Below are positions 45,906 through 53,579 of a DNA stretch of 64,000 nt, in pieces. The DNA is taken from the NCBI RefSeq assembly GCF_030169785.1, contig NZ_CP125854.1:1364001-1428000 (forward strand), read 5' to 3'. Each line of letters begins with the position of its first letter. Within the stretch, counting starts at the first letter, position 1. This DNA comes from Bdellovibrio sp. 22V (GTDB lineage: Bacteria; Bdellovibrionota; Bdellovibrionia; Bdellovibrionales; Bdellovibrionaceae). The notes beneath the pieces are model-generated. The model was not told the DNA's origin, did no database searches, and saw nothing but the letters and a program-made list of their open reading frames with translations. The translations under genes and the position numbers were made by a program.

Positions 45906-46884
45906 GATAGGCTTCTGAAATCTTGATCGCTTTTGCCGTCCACGGACTGTTCGGCAGATTTTTTTTCATTTGCTCCAGATATTGCAATCCCTGCGCTCGC
46001 GTTTGCTTCGACAACTCCATGCGTTCCTCTTTCGTACTGACTGTAGAGTAGTCGCGCTTCAGGAATTCGTTCAGCTGAAAATCACTTAAAAGTCTTTTAT
46101 CCGTCAAAATCCACGAAAGTTCCATATGATACTGAATCATTTCGTAAAGAGCTTCCTCGAAAACTTCGACGACAGGACCCCATTTTAAAATCACATCGTA
46201 TTTTTTAAACGCCATCGGATAATCGCGCTTTACCAGAAACATGCGCGCTTCACTCAGAACATTTTTTCCGTACATCTGACGAGAGCCATTAAGCATCGCC
46301 AACACTTCATTCTTATAATAAGAATTCGGATACCGATCCAAGAAAGAGTGAAACTGTAAATTTAGAAGATACGGAGTTTCTTCGGTTTGCGTTAAAGCTG
46401 CTCCCAAACTGAGAGAGACAAACTCCATCTGTCTTTCTTTGCTTCTCCACGTTTGTTTGATTTCGCCTTCCACCGCACGCAAAAGCTGCAAGTGCATGTA
46501 CTCCGAATCATTTTTGTGATTGTTCATTTCAATATAAATATTCGCTTCGTTGATCACCATGATAAAGTCTTGTGCGTTCATGAAAGTATCAATGTAAGCA
46601 CGGTAAGCTTCTTTATAGCGCGGGCTCGCACCATAATTGACAATCAAACTTTTATAATACTTTGCGGGTTCGCATTTGTTGTAACCGTCACTGGCTCTTT
46701 GCGCTTTTGCCCAAAGCTCTTGCTCGCTGGCATCCCAGTCAATTTCCATATCTTCGGGGCAGATTTGTACGTAAGGATCTTGAATGAAACCAAGTTCGAA
46801 TAGAATTTTTTGCAGCTTCGTCACTTTGGCATCGGCAGTGAGTGACATCAATAAAATCGCGATTGTGATTAAGATCTTTTTCAT
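45895..46884 (-). CDS. Periplasmic TPR-like protein (BamD-like)
   Basis: A 329-residue exported protein. A signal peptide MKKILITIAILLMSLTADA is followed by helical repeats, with segments such as LFELGFIQDPYVQICPED, AYRAYIDTFMNAQDFIMVINEANIY and FLVKRDYPMAFKKYDVILKWGP, which resemble tetratricopeptide helices. The C-terminal LEQMKKNLPNSPWTAKA is like BamD-type repeats, but there is no lipobox. The ATG at 46884 is chosen because it starts the signal peptide. It follows an outer-membrane barrel gene separated by a terminator. Function unknown. Confidence 0.65.
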   Translation of the reverse strand: MKKILITIAILLMSLTADAKVTKLQKILFELGFIQDPYVQICPEDMEIDWDASEQELWAKAQRASDGYNKCEPAKYYKSLIVNYGASPRYKEAYRAYIDTFMNAQDFIMVINEANIYIEMNNHKNDSEYMHLQLLRAVEGEIKQTWRSKERQMEFVSLSLGAALTQTEETPYLLNLQFHSFLDRYPNSYYKNEVLAMLNGSRQMYGKNVLSEARMFLVKRDYPMAFKKYDVILKWGPVVEVFEEALYEMIQYHMELSWILTDKRLLSDFQLNEFLKRDYSTVSTKEERMELSKQTRAQGLQYLEQMKKNLPNSPWTAKAIKISEAYPIF

Positions 46885-46903
46885 ACGTTCCCCCCGAAAA
46901 AAT

Positions 46904-46935
46904 GAAGGGCGCTTCCCCCTCCGAAAGCGCCCTTC
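46904..46935 (-). terminator. Terminator between the outer-membrane protein and TPR genes
   Basis: Perfect 11-bp stem GAAGGGCGCTT / AAGCGCCCTTC (46904-46914 and 46925-46935). On the minus strand it is followed by ATTTTTTCGG, so it can stop transcription of the porin-like gene before the TPR-like gene. Confidence 0.9.
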
Positions 46936-46941
46936 CACAGA

Positions 46942-47949
46942 TTAGTTCTTTTTACCCGTCAACAAATTGTGACGAGCTTCAACGTGCGCCTTGATACGAG
47001 CACGGATACCAACAATAGTTTCGTCAGTGCCGTTGCCAGAAAGATCGCGACGGTGACGGATTTCCGGGCTCAATACCAACCATGTTCCCACAGGAAGATT
47101 GTAAGCCACAGCCACTTCGTGAGCTTGTTTGTCTAGGTACTGGTACTCAACCACAACAGCACCAGGTCCCACTTTGTAAGATCCACCGATTTTTCCACCG
47201 ACAGTCGTGTCTGTGAATTCCGGATGATCGACAACAACAACACCCTCAGCCCATACTTTCCAAGAACCATCCAAACCGCGGAATACGAAACCAATGCTTC
47301 CACGTTTTTCTTTTTTATCTGTACCTTCATTTTCTTTCATCAAGCCCGAGATTTGCGCCGACAATTGATTTGAAAGCTCTTTGCTCAACTTGATTGAAGC
47401 ACCCTTTTCGTCAGACACTTTCAAGTCACCCGCACCTGCTTCAAACATAGAGATCGCCACTGTATCGACAATCTTAAAGAAGTTCGCCGGAAGTTCGACC
47501 GTGAAACCGATCACTTCGTCTTGTTTTGAAAGATTATAAAGAAGAGCGTCCTTAAACATTGGCAGCTCTGTATAGTTTTGACCGAAAGCCATTTGGTGCT
47601 TACCGGCAGTGATCACTGCACGTGGCAAGCCAGAGATTTTGTCCGTTTCGATTTGGATGTAAGCCTCTTCCAAGAACTTACCAAGATCGAAATCTTCGTC
47701 CATAGTGGACTTGTTCAATTTTTGCTCAAGCTCGGTCTTTACGACCATCTTGATACCTTCACGCACGATCAATTCAAATTTGATCTCAGCGTCTTGCACG
47801 CGAAGATTTCTTTCATAGTCTTCGCTTGAGCTCCCTGTCACATCGAAATTCGCCTGGCCGTCGACTTTAAGCCACGGCGCTGCTTCTGCTGTCACTGTTT
47901 GTGTGCAAAGCAATGCCGCAAGTACGGCAGTAGTAAGTTGAGTTTTCAT
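46942..47949 (-). CDS. Outer-membrane beta-barrel protein (porin-like)
   Basis: A 335-residue exported protein with a signal peptide (about 1-23, QTVTAEA). The mature chain alternates polar and hydrophobic residues in strands such as GGKIGGSYKVGPGAVVVEYQYL, and IVGIRARIKAHVEARHNLL, and has a porin-like segment AVITAGKHQMAFGQNYTELP near 114-133. It is likely a channel or scaffold in the outer membrane; the substrate is unknown. The last residues KKN lack the usual terminal Phe. It has its own terminator and precedes the TPR-like gene. Confidence 0.72.
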   Translation of the reverse strand: MKTQLTTAVLAALLCTQTVTAEAAPWLKVDGQANFDVTGSSSEDYERNLRVQDAEIKFELIVREGIKMVVKTELEQKLNKSTMDEDFDLGKFLEEAYIQIETDKISGLPRAVITAGKHQMAFGQNYTELPMFKDALLYNLSKQDEVIGFTVELPANFFKIVDTVAISMFEAGAGDLKVSDEKGASIKLSKELSNQLSAQISGLMKENEGTDKKEKRGSIGFVFRGLDGSWKVWAEGVVVVDHPEFTDTTVGGKIGGSYKVGPGAVVVEYQYLDKQAHEVAVAYNLPVGTWLVLSPEIRHRRDLSGNGTDETIVGIRARIKAHVEARHNLLTGKKN

Positions 47950-48368
47950 GGTTCCCCCTTTTTTGGTTTATGTGGACCGCCCTCTTTCCCCTAATTGTTC
48001 GAGTGCGGTTGCGAATGGGGACTATTCCAAAGAAGGTGCCAGCGCGACTTTCATGTCACGGGCAAAAAATTCAAACTCGCAAGATCACAGAAGTAAATGG
48101 GTGTTTGGAACACAGTTCGCGAAGCGAAGGTGACGACAATTGTTTCTCGCCGTCTCAAAAAAGACGCCCTATTTTGTCTCAACACTCTAGGTCAAATTTT
48201 AAGCAAACAAAGAAGAGTGAAGTCATTTTCATCAGATAGAAAGATGTCACCGCATAAGAGACAATTTCAGTCTCTATTACATGTGATTATAGGTGTGCAT
48301 TTCTGTTTGACACTTCCCGTTTCAAACTAGGAATCGTGCAAGTTTTTAAAGAATTTTGAAAAAGTCGC
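47950..48368. other. Leader region without a gene
   Basis: A stretch of about 420 bases between the porin-like gene and the sigma-28-like promoter. It holds no protein-coding frame that I would support; the short frames in it have no good start site. An imperfect hairpin AGAGAC-GTCTCT at 48257-48275 and a TTGACA hexamer at 48307-48312 without a matching -10 are the only notable points. Confidence 0.5.
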
Positions 48369-48395
48369 TCAACTCTCCAAAGGTCCAGCCGATAA
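48369..48395 (+). promoter_or_regulatory. Sigma-28 (FliA)-like promoter
   Basis: The perfect -10 octamer GCCGATAA at 48388-48395 lies 11 bases after TCAACTCT (48369-48376), which matches five of eight positions of the FliA -35 consensus TAAAGTTT at the correct spacing. Transcription would start near 48402, a few bases before the ribosome-binding site of the small frame at 48426. Confidence 0.6.
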
Positions 48396-48425
48396 GCTTA
48401 CTACCTTGAATGAAAGGAGCCTTGA

Positions 48426-48515
48426 ATGGCGAAATCAAATGTAGCACGTCACGAATTGATACTTTCTCAGGAGATTCGTGAATTGACTCTACACCCGGAG
48501 ACGGGGCCACCTTAA
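48426..48515 (+). CDS. Possible 29-residue protein behind a FliA-like promoter
   Basis: A 29-codon open frame from ATG to TAA, below the usual length cut-off. The start follows GAAAGGAG with a 6-base spacer, and the sequence reads MAKSNVARHELILSQEIREL and then TLHPETGPP. A strong sigma-28-like promoter lies about 30 bases upstream and a perfect terminator 30 bases downstream, so promoter, RBS, frame and terminator form a compact unit of about 180 bases. The peptide is mixed polar with two Glu-rich turns, likely cytosolic. I do not recognise it; it could instead be the leader of a small RNA. Confidence 0.5.
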   Translation: MAKSNVARHELILSQEIRELTLHPETGPP

Positions 48516-48544
48516 CCCTTCTAATTTAAATATTGGTGATTAAT

Positions 48545-48577
48545 AAAAACCAGAACTGCAAGGAGTTCTGGTTTTTT
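48545..48577 (+). terminator. Intrinsic terminator after the possible small gene
   Basis: A stem of about 13 bp (48545-48557 and 48564-48576) with the sequence AAAAACCAGAAC / GTTCTGGTTTTT, loop GCAAGG, followed by TTCTTTTT. Confidence 0.92.
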
Positions 48578-48627
48578 CTTTTTCCGGGCTTCGTCCCGAG
48601 CCCTGGAGTCGGTTTCTTCGAACGAGG

Positions 48628-48778
48628 GTTGGGGTTGGAAGAGGCTTAGTCCTAGTAGCAGCTGCGGTCGCACGCCATCCGGGCTCAATCGCCGCCGCAC
48701 TTCGTGCGGTTCGCGCCATCGTGGCGCCGGCAAAGGCGACCTTCGTGCTCCCATGCCTAAGCCTCTTCCAACCCCAAC
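48628..48778. ncRNA. Long inverted repeat with a structured interior
   Basis: Perfect 22-base arms (48628-48649 and 48757-48778; starting GTTGGGGTTGGAAGAGGC and its complement) enclose 107 bases. AACGA / TCGTT extends the stem with a small bulge. Inside, GGTCGC pairs with GCGACC, and CCGCAC-TTC-GTGCGG, GCGCCA-TCG-TGGCGC and GCAGCTGC form further stems. The layout suggests a large multibranched RNA or a short palindromic element. No coding frame is supported. It follows a terminator, so it needs its own promoter if transcribed. Confidence 0.55.
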
Positions 48779-48882
48779 TCGTTAAGATCCCAAATCCACT
48801 CTTCGATCGAATCCGTATAAAGATAAAAACAGAATCTGGCTGGATTTTATTAAGGCAAATTTGTCGCGGGAAGGAAAAGAGG

Positions 48883-49047
48883 AAAAGGTGCCTGGTTCTT
48901 TTTTCTGGCGAGGGTGCAGCAAAGACGCCTGAGGTTCTGTTGTTTATGAGAGTTCGAAATAAAAAAAGAGCGCATGGGATTCATGCGCTCTTTTGCTTTG
49001 CTTCTTTTTTCTGCGCTGTAGCCAGAAAAAAGAAGCAGGCACCTTTT
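48883..49047. repeat. Inverted-repeat unit of the dispersed palindrome family, copies E1/E2
   Basis: A 27-base arm at 48883-48909 (AAAAGGTGCCTGGTTC and on) is the near-perfect complement of 49021-49047 (26 of 27). The arms hold the GGTGCC / GGCACC core. The 111 bases between carry a perfect 13-bp stem with A/T ends (48964-48976 and 48982-48994), a bidirectional terminator. The right arm runs into the stop codon of the gene at 49046. Confidence 0.85.
48964..48994. terminator. Bidirectional terminator inside the inverted-repeat unit
   Basis: Perfect 13-bp stem AAAAGAGCGCATG / CATGCGCTCTTTT (48964-48976 and 48982-48994), loop GGATT, with A-rich and T-rich flanks. Confidence 0.9.
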
Positions 49048-49993
49048 AGAGGATTGAGAAAACTGTGTTGAAGGAGATTGTTGTGGATTCTGTTCTCAAT
49101 TCTTTTGGGTAGAAGTTGAGAAATGTTGAGAAATAGATGTCTCTTGTGAAGGCCATGCCGGCGCCGAGGCGCTGGCTGAGTGTTCTGTTGAGCATAGCCC
49201 ATTCGTTGTCCAAGCTTCTTGGGTTTGTGAAGCCCATAGCGAGGGACGTGTACATATTGAATTTGTCAGAGAAGTTGTACTTCACTTGCGGATAGAAGCC
49301 GACGTAGTAACGGCCTGCTGTGCGGTCTTTCTTTTCGTAGTCTCTATTGTACATGAAATAACTGATGCTTGAGTCCAAGCCGACTGCGAAACCGGAAGTT
49401 CCCATGTTGTAAACAAGAGAGTTGTCGTAGCCAAGAGTCGCGTACTGACCGACATCCAAATATTCTTGAACTGTCGTGATGGAAACTCCGTAAGAGTTTC
49501 TCATTTGTACGTTACCCAATCTTGCGTTGCGGTCGTAGTTAACGAAAGGTGTTTTTACGTCGGTGCGTTTTGATCCGTGGAAAGGCGTCAAGGCGCTGAT
49601 ACCTGTTCCCAAACTCAAAGCACTTTTGCTGTCGAAACGGTAACGACCACTGATAGAACCGCTGACTGCCGTATCGTTGTTACCGATAGAGCCATCTGGA
49701 TTTGGTTGTTTTGGATTTGAAAGATCACCGATCGGTGGACCGAAATAAGATAAAGAGAATTTCAAAGAGTAACGGGAAAGAGATCCCGAGTCCGCTTTCA
49801 ATTTTGAATCCGTGATGTCTCTGTCGTCTTCGAACTTTTTGTTTTTAAGAACATCTGTCGCTTTGATCGATGTTTCTTGTGTCGCCACTTCAGAAACAGA
49901 CGTCGCTGGAGTGGAAAGAGTTGTTGTCGAAGTTTGTGCATGAGCAGCAAAGGTCAAAGACACGAGCGCGGCAACCAAAAGCCCTGATTTCAT
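49046..49993 (-). CDS. Outer-membrane-type beta-rich protein
   Basis: A 315-residue exported protein with a signal peptide MKSGLLVAALVSLTFAAHA. A Thr/Ser-rich segment follows, then strands that alternate in an outer-membrane manner: SRYSLKFSLSYFGPPIGD, GRYRFDSKSALSLGTGISALTPF, YVGFYPQVKYNFSDKFNMYTSLAMGFTNP. The C terminus VFSIL is followed by a TAA that is part of the palindromic arm E2, so an original C-terminal stretch may have been lost. A barrel in the outer membrane is likely. No family is recognised. Confidence 0.72.
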   Translation of the reverse strand: MKSGLLVAALVSLTFAAHAQTSTTTLSTPATSVSEVATQETSIKATDVLKNKKFEDDRDITDSKLKADSGSLSRYSLKFSLSYFGPPIGDLSNPKQPNPDGSIGNNDTAVSGSISGRYRFDSKSALSLGTGISALTPFHGSKRTDVKTPFVNYDRNARLGNVQMRNSYGVSITTVQEYLDVGQYATLGYDNSLVYNMGTSGFAVGLDSSISYFMYNRDYEKKDRTAGRYYVGFYPQVKYNFSDKFNMYTSLAMGFTNPRSLDNEWAMLNRTLSQRLGAGMAFTRDIYFSTFLNFYPKELRTESTTISFNTVFSIL

Positions 49994-50084
49994 TAGGATT
50001 CTCCCCTTGTTTCGGGAGCTTGTACCTGTTGCGGCTCAAAAAGGAAAGTCAAGGTTGGGTCGGTGACACGCCTTAGTAGAAATT

Positions 50085-50933
50085 TCAACCCTGATGGCGC
50101 AGCTTATAGAGCACATCTGGAATATATTCGATTACATCCGAGGCCGTCATCGAAAGCAGATCTTTTTGCCGCGAAGCCCATAAATTGGCTGTGGCTCCGT
50201 GAACATAGGCCCCCAATAAAGCGGCTTTTGTTGGCGCCAGGCCCTGTGCTCTTAAAGCCGTGATAATTCCCGCCAACACGTCCCCTGTTCCCGATTTTGC
50301 CAAGGCCGCATTCCCCGAAGAAATAGTATAGGTATGCCGCGAGTTTGCGATCAATGTGCGGTGCCCTTTCAGAAGGACCACACATTGAAAAAGTTCCTGC
50401 GCTTTGCGGGCGAAGGTCCTGCGATCTGAGTTGATTTCTTCGGCACTGACATGCAGGCATCGCGCGAGCTCTCCTGTATGTGGAGTCACGATCCACGTCG
50501 GTGGCAAAGGAAAGATGTTTTCCTGCGCACAGACGGTGATCGCATCAGCATCGAGAATCACTTTTGCAATTTTTTTTTCTTTGAGACGACGAACAATCTC
50601 TGCTGTCACAGAGTTCACGCCAAAGCCCGGTCCGACAAGAACGCTGTCGAATTTTAAATCTTCCCAAGAAGTTTTCGCTAAATCGCACAGTAAAAAATCG
50701 GGATTCTCTAACGAGGAGACAGAAATATTCTTTTGCGCCAAGGTGACATAGCCGCTTCCCATGCGCAGGGCTGCTTTCGCCGCTAAGATGCCGGCTCCGG
50801 GATATTCCGCGCTTCCTGCCAGAAGCAAGCTTCGTCCTCGGGAGGCCTTATTATCCATGACAGAAACGGCAGGTAAAAGTTTCCCCGCGGCTTTTTTCTT
50901 AAGAATAAATTTCTGATCGTTGGCTTTTTCCAC
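50085..50933 (-). CDS. nnrD: ADP-dependent NAD(P)H-hydrate dehydratase
   Basis: A 282-residue ribokinase-like enzyme (CARKD) that repairs hydrated NAD(P)H. Motifs are AGSAEYPGAGILAAKAALRMGSGYVTLA (about 39-66), VTPHTGELAR near 154, VVLLKGHRTLI, and the catalytic GNAALAKSGTGDVLAGIITALRAQG near 221-245. The bifunctional NnrE epimerase domain is absent; it may be encoded elsewhere. The start is GTG at 50933 and its ribosome-binding site is not clear. It diverges from map with about 26 bases between starts. Confidence 0.93.
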   Translation of the reverse strand: MEKANDQKFILKKKAAGKLLPAVSVMDNKASRGRSLLLAGSAEYPGAGILAAKAALRMGSGYVTLAQKNISVSSLENPDFLLCDLAKTSWEDLKFDSVLVGPGFGVNSVTAEIVRRLKEKKIAKVILDADAITVCAQENIFPLPPTWIVTPHTGELARCLHVSAEEINSDRRTFARKAQELFQCVVLLKGHRTLIANSRHTYTISSGNAALAKSGTGDVLAGIITALRAQGLAPTKAALLGAYVHGATANLWASRQKDLLSMTASDVIEYIPDVLYKLRHQG

Positions 50934-50959
50934 CTCTTTGAGTGTATAACTGGCGCATC

Positions 50960-51718
50960 ATGATCGTAAAGACAGAAGCCGACCTCGAAGGTCTTAAAAA
51001 AATCGGAAAGATTGTCGCTAATTGCCTGCAACACATGGCTCGCTCCATGGAACCTGGCATGACGACAAAAGAGCTCGATGAAATCGGCGGTAAGTTTCTT
51101 GAACTGCATGGTGCAAGATCCGGCCCTATGCTCACTTACAACTTCCCGGGCTATAATTGCATCAGCCTTAATCATGAAGTGGCCCATGGCGTGCCATCTA
51201 ACAAAAAAATTCAAAAAGGCGATCTGATCAATATCGACGTGTCGGCGGAGTTGAACGGCTATTACGCTGACAACGGTGGTTCGTTCATTGTCCAGCCTCC
51301 GGGCCGCAGCGAAGATCAACGCCTGCTGGATGCCACTCGCAAAGCATTGAATGCGGCGATCGCGGCTGTAAAAGCGCAAGAGCTTATCAACGTCATCGGT
51401 TACAACATTGAAAAAGTGGCGAAGGAGCACGGTTACACCGTGATTGAGAACCTCGGCAGTCATGGTGTCGGTCGCGGTTTGCATGAAGAGCCCAAGTTTA
51501 TCGCCAGTTACTTTGATAAAGCGGATAAACGTCGTCTGAAAGAAGGCCACGTTATTACCATTGAGCCTTTTCTTTCGACGGGTGCTCGCTTCGTTGATGA
51601 AGAGCCTGACAATTGGACGCTGGTTGCCGGCAAAGAACATCGCACCGCTCAATTTGAACACACGATGGTTGCGATGAAAGACCGCGCTCTCATCGTCACT
51701 CATCCGGACCCTGTCTAA
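50960..51718 (+). CDS. map: Methionine aminopeptidase type I
   Basis: A 252-residue enzyme that removes the initiator Met from new proteins. The metal ligands sit in INIDVSAELNGYYADNGG (Asp pair, about 91-108), GHGVGRGLHEEP (His), GHVITIEPF (Glu) and QFEHTMV (Glu). The substrate His is in NHEVAHGVP. ATG at 50960 is chosen; a GTG 18 bases upstream is possible. The leader is very short, since nnrD starts 26 bases away in the other direction. The residue count is typical of the short type Ia form. Confidence 0.96.
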   Translation: MIVKTEADLEGLKKIGKIVANCLQHMARSMEPGMTTKELDEIGGKFLELHGARSGPMLTYNFPGYNCISLNHEVAHGVPSNKKIQKGDLINIDVSAELNGYYADNGGSFIVQPPGRSEDQRLLDATRKALNAAIAAVKAQELINVIGYNIEKVAKEHGYTVIENLGSHGVGRGLHEEPKFIASYFDKADKRRLKEGHVITIEPFLSTGARFVDEEPDNWTLVAGKEHRTAQFEHTMVAMKDRALIVTHPDPV

Positions 51719-51790
51719 AAACAACGAAGTAGCATTTGCCCGACTCCGGGAAGAATTTAGGATGAGAACCTCTTACCCAGAGGAGGGCTC

Positions 51791-52276
51791 ATGAATAAAT
51801 CTTACGCGTTACTAATAACGACTCTGTTTTCTGTCGGAGCAAACGCTGCGACCGTCGACGAAAAAAACATCACCATGGATGCGGCGCTGATTATCGCACA
51901 AGCGGCCGTGGAAAACTGCGCTTCAAAAGGTTATGCCGTTGCAGCGACCGTTGTCGATGCTTCCGGCGACACCAAAGTTACTTTGCGGAACGAAGCAGCC
52001 GGGCCGCATACGCTGGATGCCAGCCGTCGCAAGGCTTACACATCGGCCTCCGCCAAACAGCCTACCAGTGCAATGTTGGCGACTTCGCAAAGCAATCCCA
52101 CCGCTCAGAACCTAGGGCAGATTGACGGCTTTCTCTTGCTCGGTGGAGGTATTCCCATACGAATTAATAATATCGTCGTTGGTGCTATTGGCGTGGGTGG
52201 TGCACCAGGCGGTCCTTTGGACGATCAGTGCGCTCAAGCAGGGATAGACAAATTGAATCAAAAAGGCGCCCCTTAG
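51791..52276 (+). CDS. Secreted GlcG/HbpS-like haem-binding family protein
   Basis: A 161-residue protein with a signal peptide (MNKSYALLITTLFSVGANA). The mature part is a single GlcG/HbpS domain: AALIIAQAAVENCASKGYAVAATVVDASGD, DASRRKAYTSASAKQPTSAML and the C-terminal VGAIGVGGAPGGPLDDQCAQAG. Members bind haem or degradation products in the periplasm. The gene has a strong AGAGGAGGGCTC site before the ATG. Neighbours give no pathway clue. Confidence 0.82.
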   Translation: MNKSYALLITTLFSVGANAATVDEKNITMDAALIIAQAAVENCASKGYAVAATVVDASGDTKVTLRNEAAGPHTLDASRRKAYTSASAKQPTSAMLATSQSNPTAQNLGQIDGFLLLGGGIPIRINNIVVGAIGVGGAPGGPLDDQCAQAGIDKLNQKGAP

Positions 52277-52389
52277 AGAACAAATGGAAGCCGGCGTATT
52301 AGATTTGTTGTAGACACAGCGCCTTAAGGCTTGAAGCTATAACAAAAGGTGAAAGGCTATGTCTGTCAATATTTCCGATGGAGGAATCT

Positions 52390-52791
52390 ATGAAAATGTT
52401 TTTTGTTTTAGCTTCAATGTTTGTTGCGTTCTCTGCAAACGCTGCGGATCGCAAAGTTGGTAACGTGATCGCTGTTGAAAGAGAAGTTCCAGAAATTTAC
52501 GACACATGTCTTTCAAACATGGGCGACCAAGACACAACAAAGCCTAGATCTTTCTATTCTTGCGCTATCAAGTACACAACGGCTGGCGAGATTCCAGTAA
52601 GCCAAGGTCGCGTGTTGAGATTGAAAACTGACAAGTGTGACGTTCACGGTGAAGCATTCAACGGCGTTATCTTGATCACTTTCGCAAACATCTCTAAAGA
52701 CACTGCGACTTTCGAGCCTTCACGTTCTTGCTTGAAGAACGCATTGACTGGCAAAGACTACGTGAAAGCAATCGTTTACACTCTCGAGTAA
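52390..52791 (+). CDS. Small secreted protein of unknown function
   Basis: A 133-residue protein with a signal peptide (MKMFFVLASMFVAFSANA, cleavage before ADRK). Four Cys (YDTCLSN, YSCAIK, DKCDVH, RSCLKN) suggest two disulfides in the periplasm. The ATG at 52390 follows GGAGG at 52380-52384, which decides the start over an ATG 12 bases upstream. A perfect 11-bp terminator follows. TATAAC at 52338-52343 may serve as a -10 element, but its -35 is poor. No family is recognised. Confidence 0.7.
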   Translation: MKMFFVLASMFVAFSANAADRKVGNVIAVEREVPEIYDTCLSNMGDQDTTKPRSFYSCAIKYTTAGEIPVSQGRVLRLKTDKCDVHGEAFNGVILITFANISKDTATFEPSRSCLKNALTGKDYVKAIVYTLE

Positions 52792-52808
52792 TTTCGATTT
52801 TTCTGCGT

Positions 52809-52839
52809 GAAAGAACGGTGATTTCTTTACCGTTCTTTC
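52809..52839 (+). terminator. Terminator after the small secreted gene
   Basis: Perfect 11-bp stem GAAAGAACGGT / ACCGTTCTTTC (52809-52819 and 52829-52839), loop 9 bases. Confidence 0.87.
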
Positions 52840-52998
52840 ACAACTCATCCAGAGTTCCTACTTATTCTCATCTTCTTTTCATTTCGTTTTTAAATTCGCG
52901 TTTTTCCTATCAAAAAGTGCGTCCTTTTTCTTGCGCTTTTTTAACGCCATAACTAAAATCCTAAGGAAGCTTAATCAGAGTCTAGAATTGGAGAACGT

Positions 52999-53520
52999 AT
53001 GGCAAAATTGTTCTTTACGGAAATTCCGAGTCGCGAAGAACTCCAAAAAAATGCTGCTCTTCTATATCCAGATCTCGATCACCTCACATTGTACTCTCAC
53101 ATCTTGTTTCGCAAAGTGACGACAGATCTGGAAATCAACTTAGATGCTTTCTTTTCTCAATACAGCCTTTCGTCAGGACGTTTTGCATTGATGCTGCTTT
53201 TGCAAAGACATACTCCTCAAGGTTTAATGCCTTCGGAGATGGCGCAGAAAGTGGGCGTAACGCAAGCGACGATTTCCGGTTTGATCAACAGCCTCGAAAA
53301 AGCGGACATCGTCAAACGCACGACTCACGAGAAAGACGGTCGTTCTTTCGTGATTCTTCTGACGGAGAAAGGTCACGAAGTCTGCAATAAAATTCAGCCG
53401 CTCTATCATGAACGCATCAGCCACTTCTGGTCTGAGTTCAGCAATGCAGAAAAAGAACAAATCAATAGCGTGTTCGAAAGAATGATCAAAGTGATCGGAA
53501 AACTAGGACAGAAATCTTAA
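52999..53520 (+). CDS. MarR family transcriptional regulator
   Basis: A 173-residue winged-helix protein. The recognition helix lies near GLMPSEMAQKVGVTQATISGLINSLEKADIVKRTTHEKDGRSFVILLTEKG (about 74-124), with the wing DGRSFVI. Dimerisation helices flank it. MarR proteins respond to small ligands and usually repress efflux or stress genes; no divergent target lies next to it, and the ligand is unknown. A perfect terminator follows. The start follows TTGGAGAACGT. Confidence 0.92.
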   Translation: MAKLFFTEIPSREELQKNAALLYPDLDHLTLYSHILFRKVTTDLEINLDAFFSQYSLSSGRFALMLLLQRHTPQGLMPSEMAQKVGVTQATISGLINSLEKADIVKRTTHEKDGRSFVILLTEKGHEVCNKIQPLYHERISHFWSEFSNAEKEQINSVFERMIKVIGKLGQKS

Positions 53521-53525
53521 AATAG

Positions 53526-53556
53526 AAAAAGCCCTGCACACGCAGGGCTTTTTTTT
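53526..53556 (+). terminator. Intrinsic terminator after marR
   Basis: Perfect 12-bp stem AAAAAGCCCTGC / GCAGGGCTTTTT (53526-53537 and 53542-53553), loop ACAC, then more T. Confidence 0.95.
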
Positions 53557-53579
53557 TATCACGGCATTTCTTATTGTGA

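Noticed and set aside
48035-48049. AAGGTGCCAGCGC as another copy of the palindrome family
   Set aside because: Only half of the core matches and no complementary arm is present.
47969-48330. Short frames in the gap before 48.4 kb
   Set aside because: They overlap each other in different frames, have no ribosome-binding site and no recognisable protein features.
50783-51724. Long antisense frame (313 codons) over map
   Set aside because: It is a shadow of the methionine aminopeptidase gene, whose metal ligands are intact.
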